This document shows, in pieces, positions 17,207-24,960 of a stretch of DNA of 64,000 nucleotides. This DNA comes from Hymenobacter negativus. Its GTDB lineage: Bacteria; Bacteroidota; Bacteroidia; Cytophagales; Hymenobacteraceae. The stretch is from NCBI RefSeq assembly GCF_017571495.1, contig NZ_JAGETZ010000011.1, positions 180,195 through 244,194 of the forward strand, given 5' to 3'. How positions within the stretch are numbered: the stretch's first letter is position 1; each line of letters begins with the position of its first letter. A program made the translations under genes and the position numbers. The notes under the pieces are model-generated. The model was not told the DNA's origin, searched no databases, and saw only the letters and a list, made by a program, of their open reading frames with translations.

Positions 17207-17635
17207 ATGTCCAAGGCATTTTTGATAGCGGCAATGCTACTTGCCGGGGCTACTGCCCAAGCCCAGACGGCTCCTTCGGCTCCGGCCAAACCGGCTGCTG
17301 CCGAAACGCCCGAGCAGCTGGTGCAGCGGCAGGTGGATGCCTACAACGCCGGCAGCGCCGCCCGTTTTGTGGCCACCTACGCCGAAAACGCGGAACTGCT
17401 GGATTTCCCCAGCAAGCCCCAGCTCACCGGCCGGACCAAACTAACGGAGTTCTACAACAAGTTCTTCACCTGGGCCCCGCATGTCCACTGCGATGTTGTG
17501 AGCCGGACGGTGCTGGGCAATAAAATCATCGACCATGAGCGCGTGACGGGCCTGCCTAACGGCAAAACCGTGGACGCTGTGGCCATCTACGAAGTCGAAA
17601 ATGGGCTGATTCGCCGGGTGACGTTCATTGAGTAG
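17207..17635 (+). CDS. Exported NTF2-like protein
   Basis: 142 residues. The signal peptide ends at GATAQAQ, followed by a short Ala/Pro spacer and an NTF2/SnoaL-like fold: VQRQVDAYNAGSAARFVATY for the first helices, NAELLDFPSKPQLTGR for the first strands and loop, FYNKFF, then DHERVTGLPNGKTVDAVAIY and a final VENGLIRRVTFIE strand. This branch is usually annotated 'nuclear transport factor 2 family protein' and has no assigned reaction. It is followed by a strong terminator and converges on the gene at 17726. Confidence 0.85.
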   Translation: MSKAFLIAAMLLAGATAQAQTAPSAPAKPAAAETPEQLVQRQVDAYNAGSAARFVATYAENAELLDFPSKPQLTGRTKLTEFYNKFFTWAPHVHCDVVSRTVLGNKIIDHERVTGLPNGKTVDAVAIYEVENGLIRRVTFIE

Positions 17636-17673
17636 CCCGTTGCCGGGAGGCGCGCCAGGTAACGATAACACAA

Positions 17674-17703
17674 CAGCGGCCCGGAAGTGATTCCGGGCCG
17701 CTG
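17674..17703. terminator. Terminator between NTF2-like gene and hypothetical gene
   Basis: The perfect stem CAGCGGCCCGGAA / TTCCGGGCCGCTG has a 4-base loop and sits between two convergent genes. Confidence 0.8.
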
Positions 17704-17725
17704 TTCGTATGGAGGATGGCAGGGA

Positions 17726-18697
17726 TTAGCCCAGCACCGTGATTTCGACGTGCACCGCTGCGGGGCTGCCGTTTTGCACCAGCACGTACTGGCCGGATGC
17801 GCCCAGGGCGGCGGCCGTCACGTCCAGCTCGCTAACCTCCTGGGTGAGCGTTACAAAGGTGAATATCTTGCTGCCGGGAGCCACCGCCCGGCCCACCACG
17901 GCCTCCTGGTGCGGCGCGGGCACGGCCAGGCGCAGGTGCAGCTTGGTAGTGGCCAGCAGCGGCGTGCTGAGAAGCACGCTGCCGGTGTCTTCGGGGGCTA
18001 CGGTCAGCTCGTGGGTTTCGTGGGCGGCCGGGGCGGGGCCGCTCAGGCGGAAGAGCTTGAGGGTGGCGGCATCGGCGGCAAAGAGCACCTTGGCCGCCGC
18101 GCTCACCTCCTGCCCGTAGCCGTAAGCCAGGTTTTGCACGGTCACGTAGTGGTCGCGGCCTTCGGTGTTGGTGCCTTTGGTCACTTCCTGGGTGGTGTTG
18201 GTGTCGGCCAGCTCGGTCACGAGGGTGCCCAGCGCAGCCAGCTGCGCGGCGGTGTAGCCTTTGGCAGCCAGCGCGGCGTGGTCGCGAGTGGCCGAGGTGA
18301 AGGCCGTTTGCAGCAGGCTGCGCATCTGGTCGTGCTGCTTGCGGGCGGCTTCGTAGCTGCTGCGGCCGTAGGTGGCCATGCGGCCGGCGTTGTGCGGAAA
18401 CGCCCGGCCCACGTAGTAAAACAAGGTTTGCACGCCAGCCCGGGCGCGGTCCATCACGTCTGTTACTTCGGCGGTGTCTTCCATCAGCTCGCCGGTGCGC
18501 ACGGTGTGGTCGGGCTCGGCATCGGCCGCGTCGATGGCCGCCAGCCAATCGGTGCCAAACGCCGCATCAAACTCGGGGTTGAAAGCCTGAAACGCGGCCG
18601 CGTGGCTGGCGTAGTGTTCGTGCATGGTGCGCATGTCCTGGCGCATGGTAGCGTCGGCAATGGTGTAGTGCCGCTTAATCGGGGTAGCAGTCTGCAT
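17726..18697 (-). CDS. Conserved-looking protein of unknown function
   Basis: 323 residues, not assigned to a family. About the first 210 residues are helical and Ala-rich, with regularly spaced aromatic residues (TMHEHYASHAAAFQAFNPEF, VMDRARAGVQTLFYYVGRAF, YEAARKQHDQMRSLLQTAF), suggesting a helix bundle. The last 90 residues switch to a beta-rich, Thr/Val-rich pattern (GSVLLSTPLLATTKLHLRLA, then GQYVLVQNGSPAAVHVEITV) like a small beta-sandwich. There is no signal peptide. The ATG at 18697 is chosen because the longer open frame upstream simply reads through a non-coding 21-bp repeat array. Nothing in the neighbourhood points to a function. Confidence 0.75.
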   Translation of the reverse strand: MQTATPIKRHYTIADATMRQDMRTMHEHYASHAAAFQAFNPEFDAAFGTDWLAAIDAADAEPDHTVRTGELMEDTAEVTDVMDRARAGVQTLFYYVGRAFPHNAGRMATYGRSSYEAARKQHDQMRSLLQTAFTSATRDHAALAAKGYTAAQLAALGTLVTELADTNTTQEVTKGTNTEGRDHYVTVQNLAYGYGQEVSAAAKVLFAADAATLKLFRLSGPAPAAHETHELTVAPEDTGSVLLSTPLLATTKLHLRLAVPAPHQEAVVGRAVAPGSKIFTFVTLTQEVSELDVTAAALGASGQYVLVQNGSPAAVHVEITVLG

Positions 18698-18750
18698 GTT
18701 GTTGAAAATGAAAGGTGAACGATAGGCGTACAATGTACTGCTATAGTCAG

Positions 18751-18940
18751 CTATTTCCGACTTCCATCTGCTGGTTTCCGCCTCCCAGTTGCCAATTTCC
18801 GCCGGCGGAAACGCCCAACTGGGAGGCGGAAACCCACAGCTACGGTTCGGAAACCCGCAACTGCCATCCGAAACCTCCCATCTCCCGCCCGGAAACCGCT
18901 GCCTAAGGTTCGGAAAGCCATAGCCGCGCAGCGGAAAGCC
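18751..18940. repeat. 21-bp-period array of TTTCC / GGAAA motifs in two opposed halves
   Basis: TTTCC occurs with its T-run at 18754, 18775 and 18796; then GGAAA occurs with its A-run at 18809, 18830, 18851, 18871, 18893, 18914 and 18935. Spacing is 21 bases throughout (20+22 at the one imperfect unit, CGAAA). The two half-arrays face each other around TTTCCGCCGGCGGAAA near 18803. Spacers are largely different. Because 21 is a multiple of three, both strands read as open heptapeptide repeats, which explains the spurious long open frames here. It lies upstream of the gene at 17726 and downstream of the Fic2 gene. Confidence 0.85.
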
Positions 18941-18962
18941 CCGGCTAGTTGCCGGGGCACGC

Positions 18963-18989
18963 AAAAGGCCCGCCGGGTGGGGCGGGCCT
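18963..18989 (-). terminator. Terminator of the Fic2 gene
   Basis: Read leftward, AGGCCCGCC pairs with GGCGGGCCT and is followed by TTTTGC, a few bases after the Fic2 stop codon. Confidence 0.8.
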
Positions 18990-18993
18990 GGGG

Positions 18994-20358
18994 TTAGGCG
19001 GGGGGCGTATCGGCCTCGGCTACTTTGGCGGCAATGAAGTCGTAGACTTTGTTGGCGAGCTGGTAGTTGAGGTCGTGGATGCGGGCGTGGTCGTATTCGC
19101 TTTTGTAAAGCGAAGAGAATATGGGTTCCTCATTATCACTCGTGGAGAGAGGTAGTGTACCTATTAATAAAGAGACAATGAATCCAGTTTTATTAAAGGC
19201 AAATGATAGGCGTACTATTAAACTAAAAGTATTGTTAAGTTGCCGAAACTCTTTTAGAGAAAACCAGATGTATGCACTTTTAAGAAGCACTTCATTATCA
19301 AATGCTAGTTGAGGACTAACACCATGAATACCTTCTGGTATACCTTCAGCATGAACGCCAACAGCAGATTCATTATGTAAAAAGAAGGCATAGAATCGCT
19401 CCATCTGCTGTGTAAAGTCAAACTGCCAAAAGCTAAATACTAGATTGTAAAATTCTGATTGGGTTTCCTTAGACCAGATATTTGTAATGGCGTCCTCGCG
19501 GCTCAGCACCTGCTTCTTCAGCAGTGCGAGCTTCTTATCCAAATCATCCGGCTCATCAATGGATTCACCTTTCGCGGCGCGAATCATTAGCTGCAAGCCA
19601 GCTTCCACGTTTTCGATGATGAAACGGAGGAAGGGTTCGGGGTCGCCGGCATCGGCGGCGGAGAGGGCGGCGAGGTAGCGGTTGCGGTCAGTGGCTTTGA
19701 TGACGGTCATGGGGTAGCCGTGGCGCAGCAGAATCAGGTTCATCAGCAGGCGCGACATGCGGCCGTTGCCGTCGTCGAAGGGGTGGATGCGGACGAAGCG
19801 GTAGTGAAACTCGGCGGCCAGGGCTACGGGGTGCATCGTGGGAGCGGTTTCTTCCTGGCGGTACCAGTCCACGAGGTCGCGCATTTGGGCCGGGGTGTCT
19901 TCGGGGCTAGCGAAGTAGAACATCTCGCCGGTGGCCGTGAGCACGTTGTTGGGCTGCTGCTTGTACTGGCCGGGCACAATCATCTTGCGGGTGGGCTGGC
20001 CGGTGGCGGTTTGGGCGGAGGTGTAGTAGGCCTCGCCCAGCAGCACCTCGTGCATGCCCCGGATGAACTGCTCGGTGAGGGGCCGCTCGTCGCGCACGAA
20101 ATCCTCCAGCCACAGCACCGCCTCGTTGTGCCCCTTGATGTCGAGGTGGTCGCGCATGGGCTTGCCGGCCGCCGTGAGGCCGTGCAGCAGCAGCGAGCGG
20201 GTTTCGCCCAGCGTGAGGGAGTTGCCCTCAATGGCGTTGGAGTTGTAGTTCCATTCGAGCCGAAACTTTTGCAGCACCCGTTGCTCCTGTTCGGGCGCGA
20301 GGGGGCGCAGGCCGTCGAGGTCGGCTTTGAGGCGGTTGATTTCGGTGAAGAGGGGCAT
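18994..20358 (-). CDS. Fic-family AMP-transferase with intact active site and mosaic C-terminus
   Basis: 454 residues with Fic_N and Fic domains. The active motif HPFDDGNGRMSR is complete and the N-terminal inhibitory motif SNAIEGN is present (S....E pattern), which marks a class II, self-inhibited Fic enzyme that would transfer AMP to a protein hydroxyl. PGQYKQQPNNVLTATGEMFY is the usual target-dock region. The ATG at 20358 (MPLFTEINRLKADLDGL) is preferred to an upstream in-frame start. The stretch coding residues about 290-410 (bases 19125-19490) is strikingly A/T-rich and differs in style from the GC-rich flanks, while the last 40 residues again resemble the paralogue at 12206. A swapped module is likely. 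Confidence 0.9.
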   Translation of the reverse strand: MPLFTEINRLKADLDGLRPLAPEQEQRVLQKFRLEWNYNSNAIEGNSLTLGETRSLLLHGLTAAGKPMRDHLDIKGHNEAVLWLEDFVRDERPLTEQFIRGMHEVLLGEAYYTSAQTATGQPTRKMIVPGQYKQQPNNVLTATGEMFYFASPEDTPAQMRDLVDWYRQEETAPTMHPVALAAEFHYRFVRIHPFDDGNGRMSRLLMNLILLRHGYPMTVIKATDRNRYLAALSAADAGDPEPFLRFIIENVEAGLQLMIRAAKGESIDEPDDLDKKLALLKKQVLSREDAITNIWSKETQSEFYNLVFSFWQFDFTQQMERFYAFFLHNESAVGVHAEGIPEGIHGVSPQLAFDNEVLLKSAYIWFSLKEFRQLNNTFSLIVRLSFAFNKTGFIVSLLIGTLPLSTSDNEEPIFSSLYKSEYDHARIHDLNYQLANKVYDFIAAKVAEADTPPA

Positions 20359-20889
20359 GGCGTAGGCGGACGGTGAAGGGTACAAAAATGGGTATAAATA
20401 ATGGCAGGCCGTTAGGTAGAACACGCGCTAGAAGGGCTGGTACGGGGCAGTATGCCTTGCCGAGCAGGTTCATTTGCTGACTACTAATCGGTCGTGCCTG
20501 TTGCGCCCGTCTTCATCGAGTAGGCAGGTGCTGAAGTATTAGCTGTAAGCATGCGGATAAGTTATTTTTCCAAGACAACGTTACCGGAAACGTTGTCTTG
20601 GAAATCGAGGCATAAGATTATGGCATTTGCTTGACTGTGAAGGGTGGCGGCCTGTACCATTGCGTACTGTCTGCGGCGTGAGCAGGGAAATAGGGGAGGC
20701 CGTAGGTCGGTAGAGAAATTGCATTTTAAAGCGCCGTGGCACTGGCGTGTTTGGTCCGCTTTGTTGCCTTGTTGTTGCGTTCGTTTTACTGCTATCCAAG
20801 CAGCGGCTGGGCCCTGCGTGCCCAAGCGCTGGCCCGGCCAAGTTTCCGTCCTTCTGTCTTTCCATTCCCACCCAACTCATCATTGCCTG
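20359..20889. other. Divergent intergenic region between Fic2 and the alginate-lyase-type gene
   Basis: About 530 bases. The one clear structure is the perfect palindrome at 20567-20604. Open frames here are short, and those crossing into the PL7 gene are in-frame extensions without coding character. Confidence 0.55.
20567..20604. promoter_or_regulatory. Perfect 16-bp inverted repeat (possible operator)
   Basis: TTTCCAAGACAACGTT and AACGTTGTCTTGGAAA are separated by six bases (ACCGGA). It lies alone in the divergent gap, 208 bases from the Fic2 start and 285 bases before the PL7 start, so it does not close a gene. An operator is more likely than a terminator, but the regulator is unknown. 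Confidence 0.5.
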
Positions 20890-21993
20890 ATGAAAAAGTT
20901 TACGCTCCTGGCCATTGGCCTGGCGTGTGGCCTGGCGGCCTCCGCCCAAACGCTCACCCCCCAGCAAGTCCTGGTCGATTTGTCGCCGTGGAAGCTCACG
21001 CTGCCCGTCGACGACACCGGCGGTACCGCTGGCAAGGCCGCCAGCGTCTCGTCGGCAAAGCTGGTGGCGGGCTACTCTAACCCCAGCTACTTCCACACCA
21101 TTGCGCTGGGCAGCACCAACCACGTCGAGTTCTGGTGCCCCAGCAACGGGGCCACCACCTCGCCCGGCACCGGTTCCGACCACCCACGCACCGAGCTGCT
21201 GGAAGCCAACGGCTGGCGCATCAGCCGGGGCGGCACCCTGTTTGCCCGCGCCCAGGTGCTGCAATACCCGCCGAGCACCGGCGACATCATCATCGGGCAA
21301 ATCCACGGCGGGGCCGTGACCGAAAACGGTGTGACCACTAGCTACGCCAGCGCCCCGTTTGTGATGCTGCACGTCCGGAACGGGCAAATGTTTATCGTGG
21401 TGAAAGGCACGACCAGCGGCAACACCGGCACCGTGCAAAAAACACTGTTCACCAACGTGGCCCTCAATCAGAAAATCGTGTACAAGCTGCGCACCGACGG
21501 CACCCGCATCTACGTGGCAGCCAGCTGCGCCAACGCCACCCCCGACCCCTCGCTCACGCCCACGGCCAGCGGCACCGTGAGCTGGTCGGTGCTGGTGCCC
21601 ACACCGTGGCAGGGGCTGCCCGTGCGCTTTGCCGCCGGGGCCTACGTGCAAGACGTGAGCTCCAGCAGCACCGACGGCGGCCGCATGGCCTTCTCGGAGC
21701 TGACCCTCACCAACTCCGCTGCCGGCCGCTCGGCGCTACTCGCCGCCGCCCCAGCCAGCACGCTCACCCCCGATTTCCAGCTGTATCCCACCACCGTCAG
21801 CACCCAGCTGGCCGTGGCCGGCCCCACCGGCAGCTCCCTCACCATTGCCGATGCCCTGGGCCGCGTGGCCCTGCGCCACACCCTGGCCCAAGCCGAAACC
21901 ACCGTGCCCGTGGCCTCGCTGCCGGCCGGCATCTACTACGCCACCCTGCTCACGCCCACCGGCCGCCAGGTGCAGCGCTTTGTGAAGGAGTAA
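20890..21993 (+). CDS. Polysaccharide lyase family 7 protein (alginate-lyase type), T9SS-secreted
   Basis: 367 residues: signal peptide ending AASAQ, a PL7 beta-jelly-roll (about 25-285) and a T9SS sorting domain (about 295-367, FQLYPTTVSTQLAV to LPAGIYYATLL). The three PL7 signatures are present in order: RTELLE, QIH in IIIGQIHGG, and the AAGAYVQ variant of YFKAGxYxQ. WKLTLPVDD near the mature start is also typical. PL7 enzymes cut alginate by beta-elimination; the exact uronate preference cannot be read here. No other alginate genes (transport, oligoalginate lyase) are nearby. The ATG at 20890 is chosen for its clean signal peptide. Confidence 0.9.
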   Translation: MKKFTLLAIGLACGLAASAQTLTPQQVLVDLSPWKLTLPVDDTGGTAGKAASVSSAKLVAGYSNPSYFHTIALGSTNHVEFWCPSNGATTSPGTGSDHPRTELLEANGWRISRGGTLFARAQVLQYPPSTGDIIIGQIHGGAVTENGVTTSYASAPFVMLHVRNGQMFIVVKGTTSGNTGTVQKTLFTNVALNQKIVYKLRTDGTRIYVAASCANATPDPSLTPTASGTVSWSVLVPTPWQGLPVRFAAGAYVQDVSSSSTDGGRMAFSELTLTNSAAGRSALLAAAPASTLTPDFQLYPTTVSTQLAVAGPTGSSLTIADALGRVALRHTLAQAETTVPVASLPAGIYYATLLTPTGRQVQRFVKE

Positions 21994-22012
21994 GGACCCT
22001 ATAGGTACTACG

Positions 22013-22043
22013 AAAAAAGCCCGGCCATTTGGCCGGGCTTTTT
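22013..22043. terminator. Terminator after the PL7 gene
   Basis: AAAAAGCCCGGCC pairs with GGCCGGGCTTTTT over a 4-base loop: strong, and able to work from both sides. Confidence 0.9.
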
Positions 22044-22115
22044 GGGGTTGGGGTGTAGCGGAGGGGGAATGAAAATGCTAGTAGGAAAGGAGCGATTTAC
22101 TGCCGACAACACTGG

Positions 22116-22529
22116 CTAGTTAGCAGGAAGCTCTATCCACCGGTGTTCAAGGAATAGGCTGATACCTATCGTCACGAGGCAATAGCTGAATAACATCAGC
22201 AAATACTCGGGCTGCATTACCACAACAAAGCCTACGACCGGCAGCAACACGCCGGGGGCCAGCACGCAGCAGAGGATATCGTAACCGATGGCCCGCCACC
22301 GCAGCAATCGATAGTAGTTTTTGGCGCTTGGTGCCGTTGTTAGTTCTACTTTACAAAGCCGGCCTACACGTGCCAGCGTCGCACAGATGAGTACCAGGTA
22401 GCCCCAGTCCTCTTCGGCCCACATCTTGTATTCCAGCAGATAGAAATACCGAAAGCCTTGGTAGAGCAGAAAAAATACCAGCAGCGGGAGCACCGTAACG
22501 AGTAAGCTTCTGGAAGTGTAGTTTCTCAT
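22116..22529 (-). CDS. Small integral membrane protein of unknown function
   Basis: 137 residues with four likely membrane helices: about residues 8-25 (LLVTVLPLLVFFLLYQGF), 43-55, 86-104 (LCCVLAPGVLLPVVGFVVV) and 110-127. The loop between helices 2 and 3 is basic (KNYYRLLRWR). No family is recognised. It follows mutB on the same strand by about 45 bases and could be cotranscribed, although nothing ties it to propionate metabolism. Its codon use is less GC-rich than mutB. Confidence 0.65.
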   Translation of the reverse strand: MRNYTSRSLLVTVLPLLVFFLLYQGFRYFYLLEYKMWAEEDWGYLVLICATLARVGRLCKVELTTAPSAKNYYRLLRWRAIGYDILCCVLAPGVLLPVVGFVVVMQPEYLLMLFSYCLVTIGISLFLEHRWIELPAN

Positions 22530-22574
22530 GGACCTGCTGGCTTAAAGTAGCTTCAGTTTGGTAGCCGCCATTCA

Positions 22575-24734
22575 CTACTCCCCCAGCTTCCCCAGAATCT
22601 CCAGCGCGGCGGTGGCGATGACCGTGCCGGGGCCGTACACGCCGGCCACGCCGGCATCGTAGAGGAACTGGTAGTCCTGGGCCGGAATCACGCCGCCGGC
22701 AATCACCAGAATGTCTTCGCGGCCGAGCTGCTGTAGCTCCTGCAGCAGCTGGGGGAGCAGGGTTTTGTGGCCGGCGGCGAGGCTGCTCACGCCCACCACG
22801 TGCACGTCGTTGTCGGCGGCCTGGCGTGCCACTTCGGCGGGCGTTTGGAAGAGGGGGGCCAGGTCCACGTCGAAGCCCACATCGGCGAAGCTGGTGGCAA
22901 TGATTTTGGCGCCGCGGTCGTGGCCGTCCTGGCCCATTTTGGCCACCAGCATGCGGGGGCGGCGGCCCTCCTGAGTGGCAAAGGCATCAGCTGCCGCCCG
23001 GGCTTGCTCGAAGGCTTCGTTGTGCGACATTTCCTGGGAATACACGCCCGCTACGGTGCGCGTGGTGGCCTGGTGCCGGCCAAACTGGGCTTCGAGGGCA
23101 TCGGAGATTTCGCCGAGGGTGGCACGGGCACGGGCGGCCGACACGGCCAGGGCGAGGAGGTTGTGGGCTTCTTTGTTGGCGTCGGCGGCCAGGTCGTTCA
23201 GGCGCACGCCAGCGGCTTCGGTGAGGGCGGCCAGGGCCACCTTCACGGCGATGGGGTCGCGGTCGGCGCGCACTTGCTTGAGGCGGGCAATCTGGCTGGT
23301 GCGCACGGCGTCGTTGTCGATGTCGAGCACCTCGACGTCGGTTTTCTCCGTGGTCTGGTACTTGTTCACGCCCACGATGATTTCCTTGCCCGAGTCGATG
23401 CGCGCCTGCTTGCGGGCAGCGGCTTCCTCGATGCGTAGCTTGGGCAGGCCGGTTTCGATGGCCTTGGCCATGCCGCCGAGGGCTTCAACTTCCTGAATGA
23501 GCGCCCAGGCCTTATCGGCCAGCTCGTGGGTGAGGGTCTCGACGTAGTAGGAGCCGCCCCAGGGGTCCACTACCTTGGTGATGTCGGTTTCGTGCTGCAG
23601 GTAGAGCTGGGTGTTGCGGGCAATGCGGGCCGAGAAGTCGGTGGGCAGGGCAATGGCCTCGTCGAGGGCATTGGTGTGCAGGCTTTGGGTGCCGCCGAGG
23701 GCTGCAGCCAGCGCCTCGATGGCCGTGCGGGCCACGTTGTTGTAGGGGTCCTGCTCGGTGAGGGAGTAGCCCGAGGTCTGGCAGTGGGTGCGCAGGGCCA
23801 GGCTCTTGGGGTTGGTGGGGTTGAACTGCTGGAGGAGCTTGGCCCAGAGCAGGCGGCCGGCCCGCAGCTTGGCAATCTCCATGAAGTGGTTCATGCCAAT
23901 GGCCCAGAAGAAGCTCAGGCGCGGAGCAAACTCGTCAATCTTCATCCCGGCGGCCAGGCCGGCGCGCACGTATTCCAGGCCGTCGGCCAGGGTGTAGGCC
24001 AGCTCCAAATCGGCGGTGGCACCAGCCTCCTGCATGTGGTAGCCCGAGATGCTGATGCTGTTGAACTTGGGCATGTGCGCCGCCGTGTAGCTGAAAATAT
24101 CGGCGATGATGCGCATGCTTGGCGCGGGCGGGTAGATATAGGTGTTGCGCACCATGAATTCCTTCAGAATGTCGTTCTGAATGGTGCCGGACAGCTTTTC
24201 GGGCGTCACGCCCTGCTCCTCAGCCGCCACAATGTAGAAGGCCAGCACCGGCAGCACCGCCCCGTTCATGGTCATCGACACCGACATCTGGTCGAGCGGA
24301 ATCTGGTCGAAGAGGATTTTCATGTCCTCCACCGAGTCGATGGCCACGCCGGCCTTGCCCACGTCGCCCTGCACCCGGGGGTGGTCGGAGTCGTAGCCCC
24401 GGTGGGTGGCCAGGTCGAAGGCCACGCTCAGCCCTTTTTGCCCACCGGCCAGGTTGCGGCGGTAGAAGGCATTACTGGCCTCCGCCGTGGAGAAGCCCGC
24501 ATATTGCCGGACCGTCCACGGATTCTGCACATACATGCTGGCGTAGGGTCCGCGCAGGTACGGCGCCTGCCCCGCGCCAAAGCCCAGGTGGTCGAGGCCC
24601 GCCACATCAGCGGCCGTGTACACGGGTTTGATGGCAATGCCCTCCGGCGTGGCAGTAGCAGCAGTTTCGGGCGCAACGGGCGCAGCTGGAGCAGTGGCGG
24701 CGTTGTAGGGAATGGTGGAGAAGTCGGGCTTCAT
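22575..24734 (-). CDS. mutB: Methylmalonyl-CoA mutase, large (catalytic, B12-binding) subunit
   Basis: 719 residues, full length. It interconverts succinyl-CoA and (R)-methylmalonyl-CoA using adenosylcobalamin, linking propionate or odd-chain and branched substrates to the TCA cycle. The TIM-barrel substrate domain shows GPYASMYVQNPWTVRQYAGF, SVSMTMNGAVLPVLAFY, and DPWGGSYYVE; the C-terminal B12 domain has the DxHxxG motif as DGHDRG (about residues 595-600), then SSLAAGH and the GG of VIAGGVIP. The ATG at 24734 is chosen; the longer open frame gains its ATG from a dispersed repeat. It is the second gene after mutA. Confidence 0.96.
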   Translation of the reverse strand: MKPDFSTIPYNAATAPAAPVAPETAATATPEGIAIKPVYTAADVAGLDHLGFGAGQAPYLRGPYASMYVQNPWTVRQYAGFSTAEASNAFYRRNLAGGQKGLSVAFDLATHRGYDSDHPRVQGDVGKAGVAIDSVEDMKILFDQIPLDQMSVSMTMNGAVLPVLAFYIVAAEEQGVTPEKLSGTIQNDILKEFMVRNTYIYPPAPSMRIIADIFSYTAAHMPKFNSISISGYHMQEAGATADLELAYTLADGLEYVRAGLAAGMKIDEFAPRLSFFWAIGMNHFMEIAKLRAGRLLWAKLLQQFNPTNPKSLALRTHCQTSGYSLTEQDPYNNVARTAIEALAAALGGTQSLHTNALDEAIALPTDFSARIARNTQLYLQHETDITKVVDPWGGSYYVETLTHELADKAWALIQEVEALGGMAKAIETGLPKLRIEEAAARKQARIDSGKEIIVGVNKYQTTEKTDVEVLDIDNDAVRTSQIARLKQVRADRDPIAVKVALAALTEAAGVRLNDLAADANKEAHNLLALAVSAARARATLGEISDALEAQFGRHQATTRTVAGVYSQEMSHNEAFEQARAAADAFATQEGRRPRMLVAKMGQDGHDRGAKIIATSFADVGFDVDLAPLFQTPAEVARQAADNDVHVVGVSSLAAGHKTLLPQLLQELQQLGREDILVIAGGVIPAQDYQFLYDAGVAGVYGPGTVIATAALEILGKLGE

Positions 24735-24766
24735 GGGTGGGAGGGATGGCGAAGAGGCATCGGTCA

Positions 24767-24803
24767 TTGCGAGTGGAGCGCAGCGCAACGCGGCAATCCG
24801 TTC
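24767..24803 (-). repeat. Dispersed short repeat, copy upstream of mutB
   Basis: The sequence contains CATTGCGAG...GCAATCCG, a repeat style I recall from many Bacteroidota genomes. It faces a second, similar copy at 24926-24960 in the opposite orientation within the same intergenic gap. Confidence 0.6.
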
Positions 24804-24925
24804 TCCCAACGCGCAAAGCCCTGAGATGTGAGAAGCGTTTTTGAGGGAGTGCTTCTATGATATGGCTTAAGAGGTCTGCTTTGTGAAGGCGTTTGTCACA
24901 TTATATGAGTTGGTCGCATTGGCGG

Positions 24926-24960
24926 ACGGATTGCTTCGTGCAGCGTCCTCGCGATGCCAA
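24926..24960 (+). repeat. Dispersed short repeat, copy downstream of mutA
   Basis: CGGATTGCTTCGTGCAGCG...CTCGCGATGCC abuts the mutA stop codon and is roughly the reverse complement of the copy at 24767, so the mutA-mutB transcript could fold the two together. Confidence 0.6.

Noticed and set aside
18751..18940. CRISPR array
   Set aside because: The repeat core is only about five bases, units occur in both orientations, the period is 21 bases and there are no cas genes.
18715..18964. Open frames on both strands with heptapeptide repeats (GFPxxxx, NWEAETx)
   Set aside because: They are produced by the 21-bp array, whose length is a multiple of three; there is no signal, domain or coding context.
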